Positions 34,877-45,768 of a stretch of DNA of 64,000 nt are shown here, piece after piece (positions within the stretch are counted from its first letter, which is position 1; each line of letters opens with the position of its first letter). Source of the stretch: Anticarsia gemmatalis (Eukaryota; Arthropoda; Insecta; Lepidoptera; Erebidae); the NCBI RefSeq assembly GCF_050436995.1, contig NC_134745.1, forward strand, positions 2,480,001-2,544,000. The letters are read 5' to 3'. A model generated the notes under the pieces. The model was not told the origin of the DNA. It did no database searches and saw nothing but the letters and a program-made list of their open reading frames with translations. A program made the translations under genes and the position numbers.

Positions 34877-37800
34877 ATGGAGATTTTATTAGATTTCAAA
34901 AAGATTTGCCGTGCCTGTTTATCGGACACGGGTCCTATGAAAGAACTGTTTTCGGTTTGTACACCTGAGGTTTATGAGTACTGCACGTCTGTGGAGGTAA
35001 ATAATCGAACAAAGTTTAGTAAATAATTCTAATAAATTCTGCTCGTTTACGCACTACTATTAATCAAGAATTTCTTTCTGGAGTGAAGAAGGGATTATAC
35101 TGCTCCTCCACGCTAGCTAAGTGCTGGTTGGTCTCTAAACATAAAAAAAAAACATTTTTAAAGTAAACAAAATATTTTCTTCACCAAATCGCTGGCCAAA
35201 TACAATATACGGTGAATTTTTGTTTCAAGGTTTTAAAAGACGATACTTTACCAAAACAACTATGTCAACCTTGTGTGGAGTTGTTGAAGAAAGCCTATTA
35301 CTTCAAACAGTCTGCAATCAGATCCAATGTTATTATAAAACAACAAGGTTTAATAGAAGTAAGTAAAAAAAAATATACTATCTACTTTTTTAACAGTACA
35401 GATGAACCTTGATTATAAGACCCCTTCATTAATGACTATAAATGCTGACTTAGTTTTTTCAATAACTCATTCATCCCAATGTTGTCGATTAGATTTGTCT
35501 AGATGCAAATTTGTCTAATTACTACTCCAATTAGTTAAGACTATGGAGGATGTGAAATTTAAAAAGTGCTTTGTTTATTTTGGTTTACTTACAAAGAGAT
35601 CTGAGGGCCAATTCTAACTGTGTCAACAAAAAAATTTTTACAAAGTAAAATTTTAGAGTGACATAAAACAGAATCAACAGTTTAGTTATCTATGGTGCCA
35701 TAGATTTTAACATGATAAACTATTACAGCAACAACAGGTGAAACTGGAAGAGAACCAAATAAATGACAATGAAATAATAGAAATAAATGCTGCCGAGATA
35801 ACTGGTGACTTGTTGACTCAGAGCATCGCAGCTGACAATGAGATTGTTGTGGTTGACCAGTCCATGGAACCTGCAGAGATTATCAGGTATATGTGAAATA
35901 CTAGGAAAAGAACTAATAAATAATGACATGCTTGAAATCTTCACTATTGATCAGATACAAATGTTATGCAAAACATGCTACTTTAGCTTATTATTATAGA
36001 CTGTGGTTTCATCTTGTCCATGGCTTACTATTGTCTTATCTTAAATTGTTTCTCTTGCAGAAGAATACGTAGAAAAAGAGAACGGGCTAGACCTTTGAAG
36101 AAAAGAACAAGAATGAAATGTCCAAAATGTGAGAAATCATTTCAGAAATATGAAAATTTCGAGGCACATATGAGAAGTCATTTTGGAAAGAAGGTACTTT
36201 TAATAAATCATAATATATCATCATTAATATCACTTATTTATACTATATTTCAATCATCAATCTTCTAACACTGTAAAATCATAGAAATAGCACTTCACAG
36301 TCATGCACCATGTCTATTTTCTTCCCCAGAAACCAACATGGGATACTAACGCTCATATCTGACCTTCCAGCCGGACATAAAGTGCGATCACTGTGACAAA
36401 ACATTCCCAACTTTGCGCAATCTCCACAGTCATTCAAGAACCCACACTGGTGTTAGGAAATACCAATGTCTGACTTGCGGGAAGAGCTTTGCGTACCTCA
36501 ATGTACTAAAGAACCATGAATTGATACATATGGGTGAGAAGAGACATGTCTGTCATATATGTGATGCTAAGTTTGTGCAGAGATATAATCTCAAGGTATG
36601 TCTATTACAAGCTTATTATGTTATTAATTGTAATCTTCAGTAACTTGTTATTTATAATTCTGGAGTCCACCAGTGTATAATACCTTTAGTTCTAGCAAAA
36701 TATTGGAGTACTTTCATTCCTAATTGTGGTTTAGGTCACCACGCCGCTAGCATTGCGCCGGAATGTCGTGGGTTCGATTCCCGCATGGGACAATTATTTG
36801 TGTGATTAACAAATAATTGTTTCGTGTGGGAATCGCGACAAAACCGCGACACATGAGCATTTCTTAATGATGTGTTGTCTTTAAATAAATCCTCTTATTT
36901 ACTGATTGTTTAACTTAACTACACCTCTTATAAATTATATTTTAGACTCATATAAGAACACATAGTAATGAACAGAACTACATTTGCGGGCAATGCGGTA
37001 AGAAGTTCTCCCAGGCTGGTAATCTGAAGATACACTTAATAAGGCATACTGGTATTAAGAACATAGCCTGCCAGTTATGTGACATGAGGTTTTATGTTAA
37101 GGTAGGTTTTTATTTAATCTATTATTCTTATAGCAGACTGGCCCGTCTTCGTCCAGATAAACGCAAAAAAAACACGATCAATCCGTCGTTAAAAAGTCGC
37201 GAGAAATTTTCGTCGTCCACATTGCCTTGCACATCCTCTGCTACACTCCACCTGGATATGGTGCAATATTATGCCGTTGATTCCATTCCCGTGGAAATTT
37301 CGATCCCATATACAACTTGTGTCGATAGTTACAACCATATTAAAAAAGAATTTTCACTTTCCTAAGTAATGTGCATACATACATTTTGAATGTTTATTCA
37401 TTTGCAAAAGATGAATTGACGAAAATGATTATAATGATTCTTAGAACCTGTAATGTTCTTAGAATGTATAATAACGCAATTTAATTAATGGTTCCAGAGT
37501 GATTTGTTCAAACACATGCGGTCTCATTCCGAAGACAAACCGTTTTCGTGCGAGTATTGCGACAAAACTTTCAAGAGTAACAGCTTCAAAGTGGTTCATA
37601 TGAGAACACATACAGGTATTCATATCACTTTTTTATTGAATTATTATGCAGTCGCCTAAAATTTTATGAATTTGTCGGAACTCCTAGAAAAACTAAGAGC
37701 TTCATTTTTGTCCATTATTTTGATCCAGTGGCACAAATGTCTTGCGTCAATAGTAATAGTAAGGCAAAATAGCAGCAAGAGCTGCATAAAATAAAAAAGT

Positions 37801-38230
37801 AAAAACAAGTTATACAGGAAAGGTGTTGATGGAGACGTAAGAACGACCTCTATTCGTTTCGAACAGAAAGTTAATTGGCGCATGCTACACATAAATAGAA
37901 TATATTTTTTAATTTTGACGTGTTAACAAAAACCTATCGCATTCTGTGAGAAGAGTTTTAAAGTTATAAATTATTTCAGGTGAACGTCCTTACTCCTGCG
38001 ATCTTTGTCCGAAGAGTTTCATGGCACGTAAAGATATGAGGAATCATAGGATGATTCACACCGGTGAGAAGCCTCACAAATGTCAACTTTGTGATCAAGC
38101 GTTTATACAAAAGTGTGCTCTAAACAGACACATGAAAGGGCACATGCAGAAGGACAATGAGAAACCACAGAATATATTGATAAGAGCGCGGTTACAAAGC
38201 GGGGAGTATGCGCAATGGCAGGATGTGTGA
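34877..38230 (+). CDS. ZAD-C2H2 zinc-finger protein 1 (nine fingers)
   Basis: Likely nuclear DNA-binding regulator; target unknown. Eight exons join in phase: 34877-34996, 35230-35358, 35729 or 35738 to 35886, 36061-36193, 36371-36595, 36946-37101, 37498-37615 and 37980-38230. This gives 426 or 429 residues, depending on which of two in-frame AGs (35728 or 35737) is the exon 3 acceptor. Residues 11-14 (CRAC) and 52-55 (CQPC) are the zinc ligands of an N-terminal ZAD, an arthropod dimerisation domain. A linker rich in Glu, Ile and Asn follows, then a basic run (RRIRRKRERARPLKKR), then nine C2H2 fingers, several joined by TGE-type linkers (HTGVRKY, HTGEKPH). Finger four is split by an intron (CHICDAKFVQRYNLK|THIRTH). 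The last about 9 codons and the stop overlap a dispersed repeat. Confidence 0.92.
36726..36893 (+). repeat. tRNA-derived SINE, family B copy 2 (5' truncated)
   Basis: In an intron of ZAD gene 1. GGTTCGATTCCCGCATGGG is the B-box region; the body has TTTGTGTGATTAACAAATAA. The A-box end is cut short. Confidence 0.65.
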
Positions 38231-38409
38231 CATATGTATTTGAATTGAGCAGTAGTTAGGCAGAGATAAAATACTGCAATGCATTAACCCGTATGACAAA
38301 AAGAATGGATCAGAATGAAGCTAGAAAAAAATGCAGGGATCGTAGCAAGTGACGTTATTTGATCTCTACCTATCCTTATGGGGATACAAGTGTGATGTTA
38401 TGTATGTAT
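38195..38409 (+). repeat. Dispersed retroelement copy overlapping the end of ZAD gene 1
   Basis: GGGGAGTATGCGCAATGGCA at 38201-38220 and the downstream blocks, including CTACCTATCCTTATGGGG and TATGTATGTA, match the fragment at 26960-27140 and tails near 13.9 and 40.7 kb. It therefore supplies the last codons, the stop and the start of the 3' UTR of ZAD gene 1. Confidence 0.55.
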
Positions 38410-39583
38410 ATGCTACAATGTACCTGGTAAATTAGATCTAAGGAAACTATTTTTGCTTTGTCACCATAATGTTACTAATATTAAGAAAAATGTTTCTAAA
38501 CCAACTAATTCAAAATGTTACGTAAAATGGCATATCGTTATGGAAATGTAAATAACAACAAAATAAATATTGTTATGTATACATGGAGCCAACTCTTTTA
38601 TTAACATTCCTAGCTTAAGATCCAGACAGACATAATCATTATTAGACTATAATATCTCGCTAGCCGACATACGTCTATGTTTGCCAGTTTTAGAAGCCGC
38701 AGGAGTCATAGAGATTGAGACCTCTAACTCCAGGTAATTTACTGAAAATTTGACAGCAAAAATGTTGAAACTTTCGATAATATCGATAAGCCAAATAATA
38801 CCCGTACCTTTCAAAATTCACGACCAATCTATATTAATATGACAAACGACTAGAGGTTCGCAAACACAGCTAACACTTTTTGGGTAAAGAATTCACAAAA
38901 TAAAACGTACAGACCTACTATTAAAAAAATATATTTATTTTAATAATACTTTACATAGGCACTTAAAATACAAAAACAGTACAATCGGTAGTTAAAGCTG
39001 CACTAACAATCGAAAAGAAATGAAACTGGTGAACGATTAAAATAAATGACTAATCAATTAATTGTGTTTTTACAAAATGTAGGTATGTGACTTATTTCGA
39101 GACCAAAAAATCAACTTATTTTGACTAATATAAACTACCGAACGGCTTATAATTGGTACAATTGGTTTCTATATAGAGTTTATAGCAATCAATTGTACCA
39201 ATTGCCAGGTGATTCAATGCAATAAAATTGTTTTTTTGAGAATTATCCTTAGGAAATCTATAAAATATCAGTCTTTAAAGCAAAAGGATAACATTAAAAT
39301 TTTTCTGAGACATTCCAAAAAACCTAAACTGATTGATTCTCTTTTGTAAAGATATTACGTAGATTCGTTCTACGACAGAAGAATCTAGAATCGATTTTTT
39401 TCAGAGCTATATTAAGATAAATATTATAAACACAATAGTTTACCCAACTGTCTGAAAAGTTAATAAAGACAGCTCATATCATTACAATGAACCTTCACAG
39501 ATATACTTATCTCATAATTATTCAGTTTCCTATACCTTCCAGTTTACCTCTTTACTTCAAAAAAAAGAATTAAAAAAGTCAGA
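38231..39583. other. Convergent 3' region between the two ZAD genes
   Basis: 3' UTRs of two tail-to-tail genes. It includes the rest of the retroelement copy and a small inverted repeat, AATTGGTACAATTG against CAATTGTACCAATT, at about 39150-39204. No gene seen. Confidence 0.5.
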
Positions 39584-41702
39584 TCAATTGATTGCAGGAA
39601 CAATTCTATCATGAACCTTCATATGTCTCTTCAATGTTCCTCTCTGAGTAAACCTTTGATCACAAACAGTGCACTTATAAGGTTTATCTCCCGTATGGAT
39701 TCTTATATGATCTGTTAATCTCTTTTTAGACACGAAGCCTTTTGGACAATAACTACAAATAAATGGCCTCTCCCCAGAGTGAATCCGTTTATGTTCCAGC
39801 AAAGTAGAGGGCGTTGCGTAAGATTTGTCGCAAATGTCGCATTTATATAACTTCTTACCATCATGTATTAGTAAATGTTTAGCCAAGTTGTATTTGTCTG
39901 TAAAAGGGTAGGAACAAATTTGACATATAAATCGTCGGCCAGTGTGTCGCCTTGTCACATGACACATTAGAATGGTATTTGTAAAGAACTTCTTCCCGCA
40001 GTGTTCGCAAGTGAAGCGACGTTCCCTGTTCTCTTTGTGAGTTTCCAGATGTGCCTGCAAATACAATAATGTGATAGTTTACATAAAATTGGCTATTACT
40101 TATAAAGTGAACTTAATATGTTTGAATGCATGCGAATCAAATGATTAATTGTGGCTTTACTTTTGTTGATATCAATCAACAAATCACGTATCAACATGCT
40201 TTAATAAAAAACCGATTGAAAAATAATTTACGATGTGTAAATTGATCAGCCACAACAACTGCACAAGACAGAGGATGAAAAATATTTTTGTTTTAATATT
40301 TAAATCTCTCATTGCTCTTACCCTTAAAATAACAGGTGTAGTGAACCCCCTGCCACACACATCACAAACACTTAATCTTCTCTCTCCATGTGTTTTTTCA
40401 TGCATTTTCAAAGTCTGTCGGCTTTTGTAAATCTTTCCACAAGTCTTGCACTTCAGGCTCTCAAGGTTTATGAGTGTGTGCTCACTCTCATTGTGCCTCT
40501 TCAAACCACTCCATGTCATAAAAGTTTTGCCACAAGGAGAACAGTGAATGGAAACCTGAAACCATGCTAAGTTGACTTAAATTTGACCATATACTAACCA
40601 AGATGTATCTATAATCTTAGTTGGAATATGGAACCATTTAAGATGACAGCAACTTGTATGGTTATAGTATATATTTATTAGAGTAACAAAATTTGTGGTG
40701 TTTGCTGGTCTCCGCCTATCCTATGGGAATAAGGTGTGCTCTTATGTATGTAATAAAATGATACTTACAGGCTTGCCTTCATGTTCAAGTTTATGTGCTT
40801 CAAATCTTTCCTTGTAGTTAAACTTTTTACGGCATAGATCACATGTGTATGTATATTTTTTTCTCTTGTTCTTTGTACTTATTTCTGTTACATTGGACTT
40901 TTTCAATTTTACATGTTTTTTTGATTTCCTGTAGTATAAGTTATTTAGTTAGTATACTTAAATAGATTGTAATGTGTGTTTATGAATTTTTTATTATCTA
41001 TATACATACCTCTTTTGTACTATTTTATTTGTTACTATAGTATCCTCAGCTAATTCTTCAGTTTCCAAATAATCTAAAACTAAGCAATAATAAATTAAAG
41101 AACAGACTAGTATTAAAATAATAGTTTCACACCAGATGTTGTTAAGTATTAGTTATTACTGTTTTAATACATAACAGCCTTTATTTCTTTTTTAATATCT
41201 GTATTGTAAGTAATATATTTAATTCTCAAAGAATTAAATATACAGCCATGTATATAATTCTGTTACCTTGAACTTCCTCCAGTTCCTCAAGTTTTACTGA
41301 AATGTCAACTATTTCAGTCTTCAGTTTATCATCATGAGACACTCTTTCAGCTTTTGTATCAATATTAACAAAATCTGTCTCACATTTTAAGGACTTTTTG
41401 TAACTGAGTAGTGTGTCCTGTGACTGTATACATTTCTGTTTAAATTCAGAATACTTTGCGATAAGTTCATAACACGTATTACAAATTGACCGCGGCAATT
41501 CTTCATCTTCGAACACCTGAAGCAAGAATCACACGATTAGTTCTTTTGATTTCATAAAATATCCTGAAAATTTATAAGACGCCCTTACTTCGACCGATGT
41601 ACAGAAACAATAAACATTAGGAGATACGTTATCAAACAATGTGTATGTAAAAGATTCTTTTGTTATAAGACAGGCACGACACAATTGATTTATATTTGCC
41701 AT
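39584..41702 (-). CDS. ZAD-C2H2 zinc-finger protein 2 (nine fingers)
   Basis: Paralogue of the convergent neighbour and probably a nuclear DNA-binding regulator. Six exons in transcript order: 41589-41702, 41267-41516, 41010-41073, 40769-40928, 40322-40555 and 39584-40054. All phases agree, giving 430 residues. The ZAD ligands are CRAC at residues 8-11 and CNTC at 50-53. The intron between them falls right after C-T-S-V-E, exactly as in ZAD gene 1. A Lys/Glu-rich acidic linker follows (KLEELEEVQDYLETEE), then a basic patch and nine C2H2 fingers from CDLCRKKF to CTVCDQRF. One finger is split by the last intron (CDVCGRGFTTPVILR|AHLETH). The last four use standard linkers (HSGERPF, HTGDKPY). An inverted, broken copy of its last intron and exon lies at 43821-44262. 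Confidence 0.93.
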
Positions 41703-42417
41703 TAGTAATTAAATTTATAACATTTGTTTTGAATTCGAATGTTTACATTTTTTATGCTCCGTCGCTCGTAAATAGCGAAGACACTGACAGTGACAACTGA
41801 CATAATATATTTTTTTGTTATCCCGTTTTACGGCTCTGTGAAGTGACATAATAATAATTATGTTGTATGTTGTCACAAAAAAATATTTATAGAAAGATAT
41901 GTAGGTACACCATTTTCCCTTGTGTTAGTATTTCCGCGGTAAATTACAGGTTCTTAAAAAAAAAACCTTTATCACTTCACTTACAATGTGAGGTTAAGCC
42001 TTAAGCCGACGGGCGTGAGGAATAGCGATATTCAGCCTATTCAAGCTCAGTTCAGTAGGTAGGTATAGATAGAGTAAAATAAATTATGACCTATACCCTG
42101 GAGGGAAACTTTTTTAAAATTACGAGATACCTTAATTAACTGGAGAAATATACTTCTATTTCTAATAATAAGATACAACTACATTCAGAGATTCAGAGAT
42201 TTTTGATAAAATATGTCGGCAAGCTCTGTTACCTACCTAAATAAATATCATGAAATGTCATCGTAGTTAGTGATCACAGAGTACATAATATACCTATAGG
42301 TACTGGTTAGTGATCCTCCTGTCCTGCAACCAGAGTTTGAATTCAAGTTTTTGACAGTTGAATAGGTAGTTTTTATTATAAGGTTTCTACATACCCTTTC
42401 TTTTATAAACGTGAAAA
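41703..42417. promoter_or_regulatory. Divergent promoter region, ZAD gene 2 / transposase-like gene
   Basis: 715 bases between two start codons pointing apart, so it should hold promoters for both if the transposase-like gene is expressed. No terminal inverted repeat of a transposon is visible in it. Confidence 0.35.
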
Positions 42418-43545
42418 ATGGCAACTTACCAGTATTCGAATGACGAATTTTTATCAATGGTACAATTCTACGCAATTGCGAACTATAGTGCAGAAAAGGC
42501 CATGCGATTATATGCTGATCCAAATCACTTGAATTCTCTGCGTAAGCGAGGGATTCCAAACCCTAGTGTACCAACCGGTAAAACAATCATTAACGTTACC
42601 CAAAACTTACGCGATTTTGGACAATTTCGTCAGCCTAGCCACTGCCATAGTATTAAGGGAAACTGTAAGAACATATCAAGTAGCCGAGAAAAGGCCATAG
42701 TGAAGTTTTTTCAGAAGAACCCTTGGCAAAGCACTCGTAAAGCGGCTAACATATTCAATGTTACTGCAAATTATATTAGGAAAACACTAGAAGAAAATGA
42801 TATAGTTGTACATACCCTCCAAACAAACACTAATACAAAGAACGTCAAGACACAAGATATAACAAATGCAGAAGAGAGAATAGCTTTCAGTGAGTGGTTA
42901 ATTGATAATCCTACTGCCAATATATTGTGGACTGATGATTTATTGTTTACCCAAGGAGGAAGTAATTATATCTGGTCTGAGTCAGTAGGCAAGTCTGAAA
43001 TAAATAGTGAAGAAGATTGCAAAAATGATAAAGAGATCAGAGTGAATGTGTGGGCTGGCATAATAAATGACATTTTGATAGGTCCTGTTTTTATTAAAGA
43101 TGCACTATCAGCTGACTCATACTTAGAAACACTAAAATCAATTATTCCTGACTTAATTGACAATTTGCCACTGGCACACATGCAGGATATGTATTTCCAA
43201 CATGACGGGTCTGCTGCCCATTGGACAAAACCTGTGCGTAAATATCTAAATAAGCAGTTTGGTGACCGTTGGATTGGTCGCTATGGACCAATTAATTGGC
43301 CTAAGAAGACCAGGGATCTGACACCAATGCAATTTTATTTATGGCCAAAGATTAAACGTCTTGTGTACACGAAGAAAATCAACAGTGGTGAAAAGTTACG
43401 CAGTGCTATAATGGATGCCTTTAATAAAGTTAGACAGGACAGAAAAAAATTAAGTAATTTGAAGGAAGATGTATTAAAACGAGCACATTTTTGTATCAAG
43501 AAAGGAGGATTCGGATTTACGAAATTGACTAATAAAAAGAAATAA
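42418..43545 (+). CDS. Tc1/mariner-superfamily transposase-like protein, intact ORF, third catalytic residue altered
   Basis: A 375-aa single-exon ORF, unbroken, with a good start context (AAAATGG). Residues 1-75 resemble the DUF4817-type helix-turn-helix of insect transposases (FLSMVQFYAIANYSAEKAMR, TQNLRDFGQF). A second helical DNA-binding part follows at about 88-125. The DDE domain starts near 150: D173 (ILWTDDLLF), D263 (YFQHDGSAAHW) and the conserved block RWIGRYGPINWP. In relatives this block leads into SPDLTPLDFFLW, whose second Asp is the third catalytic residue. Here the motif reads TRDLTPMQFYLW, with Gln at 305. It ends in a Lys-rich tail. I see no inverted repeats or target duplications at its edges. 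Loss of a catalytic residue with the frame intact suggests a host gene made from a transposase, but a recently inactivated insertion is not excluded. Confidence 0.85.
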   Translation: MATYQYSNDEFLSMVQFYAIANYSAEKAMRLYADPNHLNSLRKRGIPNPSVPTGKTIINVTQNLRDFGQFRQPSHCHSIKGNCKNISSSREKAIVKFFQKNPWQSTRKAANIFNVTANYIRKTLEENDIVVHTLQTNTNTKNVKTQDITNAEERIAFSEWLIDNPTANILWTDDLLFTQGGSNYIWSESVGKSEINSEEDCKNDKEIRVNVWAGIINDILIGPVFIKDALSADSYLETLKSIIPDLIDNLPLAHMQDMYFQHDGSAAHWTKPVRKYLNKQFGDRWIGRYGPINWPKKTRDLTPMQFYLWPKIKRLVYTKKINSGEKLRSAIMDAFNKVRQDRKKLSNLKEDVLKRAHFCIKKGGFGFTKLTNKKK

Positions 43546-43820
43546 AAAAAAAATGGGAGAGTGTTGGACGACTCTAAGCTAATGTACAGACCTACATCAA
43601 ACACATTGAAGATTTTATTTTTATAGGACTGATTATATTTCAATAATATTTATGGAAAAGTGAATTTCAAATATTGTAGCAATATTCTTAAAATATTGTA
43701 CATAATATTATATTATGTGATGCAGATTAAGATGACAATATTTAGGTATAGTACTATTATTATTAGTATGTAACAATATACATTTAGGTATAGTATATTG
43801 TTACATACTAATTGCTACCT
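43546..43820. other. 3' flank of the transposase-like gene with a perfect hairpin
   Basis: AT-rich. At 43762-43781 and 43793-43812 two 20-bp arms (left arm ATTAGTATGTAACAATATAC) are exact reverse complements separated by 11 bases. TTTAGGTATAGTA occurs twice nearby (43741 and 43783). Confidence 0.7.
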
Positions 43821-44262
43821 GCTGGTTCCATATTCCACTTGTGTCTTAGTCACAGACTTAATTTAGCATGGTTTCAGGTTTCAATTACCTAAATATTCAT
43901 GAATAGCTATATTTTGGCCTATTTCACTCAACATTTCAGACCTATTTGGGTGTGGCTTGCCACATGTGACATGGTTACTTTTAACATGTTTTTTTTACAC
44001 TTAGATTTGACTAAACAAGCATGTTTTAATCAATGAAGGCAGAATAAGATTTAATAATTTGAGTCAATCAAACATTAAGTTTAACCTTTATAAGTAATAT
44101 CAAATGTAATCTATCATATTATTGTATTTCCAGGCACATCTGAAGACTTTCAAAGAGAACAGAAAATGTTGCTTCACTTGCAAAACACTGCAGGAATAAA
44201 GTTCTTTACAAATACTTTTCTAATGTGTCATGTCACACACACTGGCTGATTTATGTCAAAAT
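43821..44262 (+). pseudogene. Inverted decayed duplicate of ZAD zinc-finger gene 2 (intron and last exon)
   Basis: GGTTCCATATTCCA at 43823, TTAGCATGGTTTCAGGTTTC at about 43864, CTTTATAAGTAATA near 44088 and ATTATTGTATTT-CAG-GCACATCTG at about 44120-44142 match, in order, the minus-strand sequence of ZAD gene 2 from about 40650 down to 39900. Exon, splice acceptor and intron are all included, so this is a DNA-level duplication, not a retrocopy. The exon part (from 44134) keeps TTCTTTACAAATAC and CTAATGTGTCATGT but has two single-base insertions, a 6-base deletion and an early TAA in the GCACATCTG frame. Most of the preceding four-finger exon is gone. It cannot encode a zinc finger now. Confidence 0.82.
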
Positions 44263-45768
44263 TGCTATATTGATGAAACTCGAAGATTGAAGAGACTGAA
44301 TTATTTTAAGTATAACAATGGATAAGAATATCTGTTGATTTTTTTTTATTATAACTTGAGATTGGAACGCTACATATTTCAATTGCTTATTTTATCTTGT
44401 TAATTAAGAATATTTTGATACTGTCATAAAACAAAGATGAATCTATGTAATATATTAACAAGAGAGCATCAATTAGTTTAGTTTTTTATTGAAAAGTGTC
44501 TCTGTTCTATTGTATACATAATATAATATGTCTAAGATAATTTGATGTTATCCTTTTTATTGCATTTATAGATTTATTTGTTAGATACTTTAAAGCAAAA
44601 TTCTCAAAAGTATTAAAATTTCTATTTTTTTGTATCATGTTTGATTGTATGTTGTATTGATTGTACTTTGTGAGAATGTTCTATCATGTTGTTGATAGTA
44701 ACCAAATTGTAACTATTGTTAACCATTCAAGAGTTTCTTTCTGTTAAAAACGTTTTAATTATTTGGTCACAATGTTAAATGTTAGCCAATTACTTGGTCG
44801 CAATTGCAATTTAAACTATTGTATTGAGTTTACAATAATTTTGGAAGTTAAACATGTCATACTTTTAAAATAGAATTGTTTATAATTATTTGTTGTGATT
44901 GTTTTGATACTTACTACTTTGTCAGAAATTACCTGAGTTTTTTATTCTTCTACTGATTGTACTATTTGATTCACTACGAACATAAGTGCCTTTTAAAAAT
45001 AAATATTTCTATAAGTAAAATTTTAGTAGTTTTTTTTGCAAGTTTTACCTGATTAATGTGGTAATTAGCCTTGATTTGAATACTATATTTGAACTTAGTA
45101 AAACATTCATAAGTAAAAATTACAATTAAATACAATTGATATAATATATATTTTGCAGTAAGTAGGTATGTTATTGCGGTACATTTTGTGATAAACCATG
45201 CAATTTAGATTGTTCCATTTCGATGCAAAAATTTAATCGATTTGTAAACATTTATTAATTTTATCACAATTATCAGGTACCAGGATATAAGTAAAATACA
45301 CAAGAACAATATATAAAAACTTTATTATCAACACAAATCTCATGACAGAATCTCTAGTCGGGACTAATACTGTCTACATACAATATTAAATAGGAATGTC
45401 TAGCATCCGCCACCCAACGGTAAACGTTTACAATATAAAAATATATCTATTAACCATACACCCAGACTTCATTATTTATAAAAGCTATATATTTATTTTG
45501 CTCTTAATATTAACACTAATGTACATGTAATCATCTTTCCGAGCATTTAAATCGTCCACTCTGCTTTTTTTTATTGTTCCTCTTCATAGTTATACACCGA
45601 GCATAGAGATGTTAAGGCAGGTGTCTTCTTACGACGTTGAATATATTATAAACTGTTCTATATTATAACTTGTTCCATCACTCGTAGATAAAAAAGAATT
45701 GATTATTATCATTAATGTTGATTTTATAGTTGGAATATGCCCTTAAAGTGGTACTTATATTTAAGCTA
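44263..45768. other. Spacer and 3' region of acyl-CoA oxidase
   Basis: Very AT-rich, no supported gene. Minus-strand AATAAA hexamers at 45492-45497 and 45321-45326 are candidate poly(A) signals for the oxidase gene. Confidence 0.5.

Noticed and set aside
42418..43545. Active DNA transposon
   Set aside because: No inverted repeats or target duplications at its borders, and the third catalytic acid is Gln.
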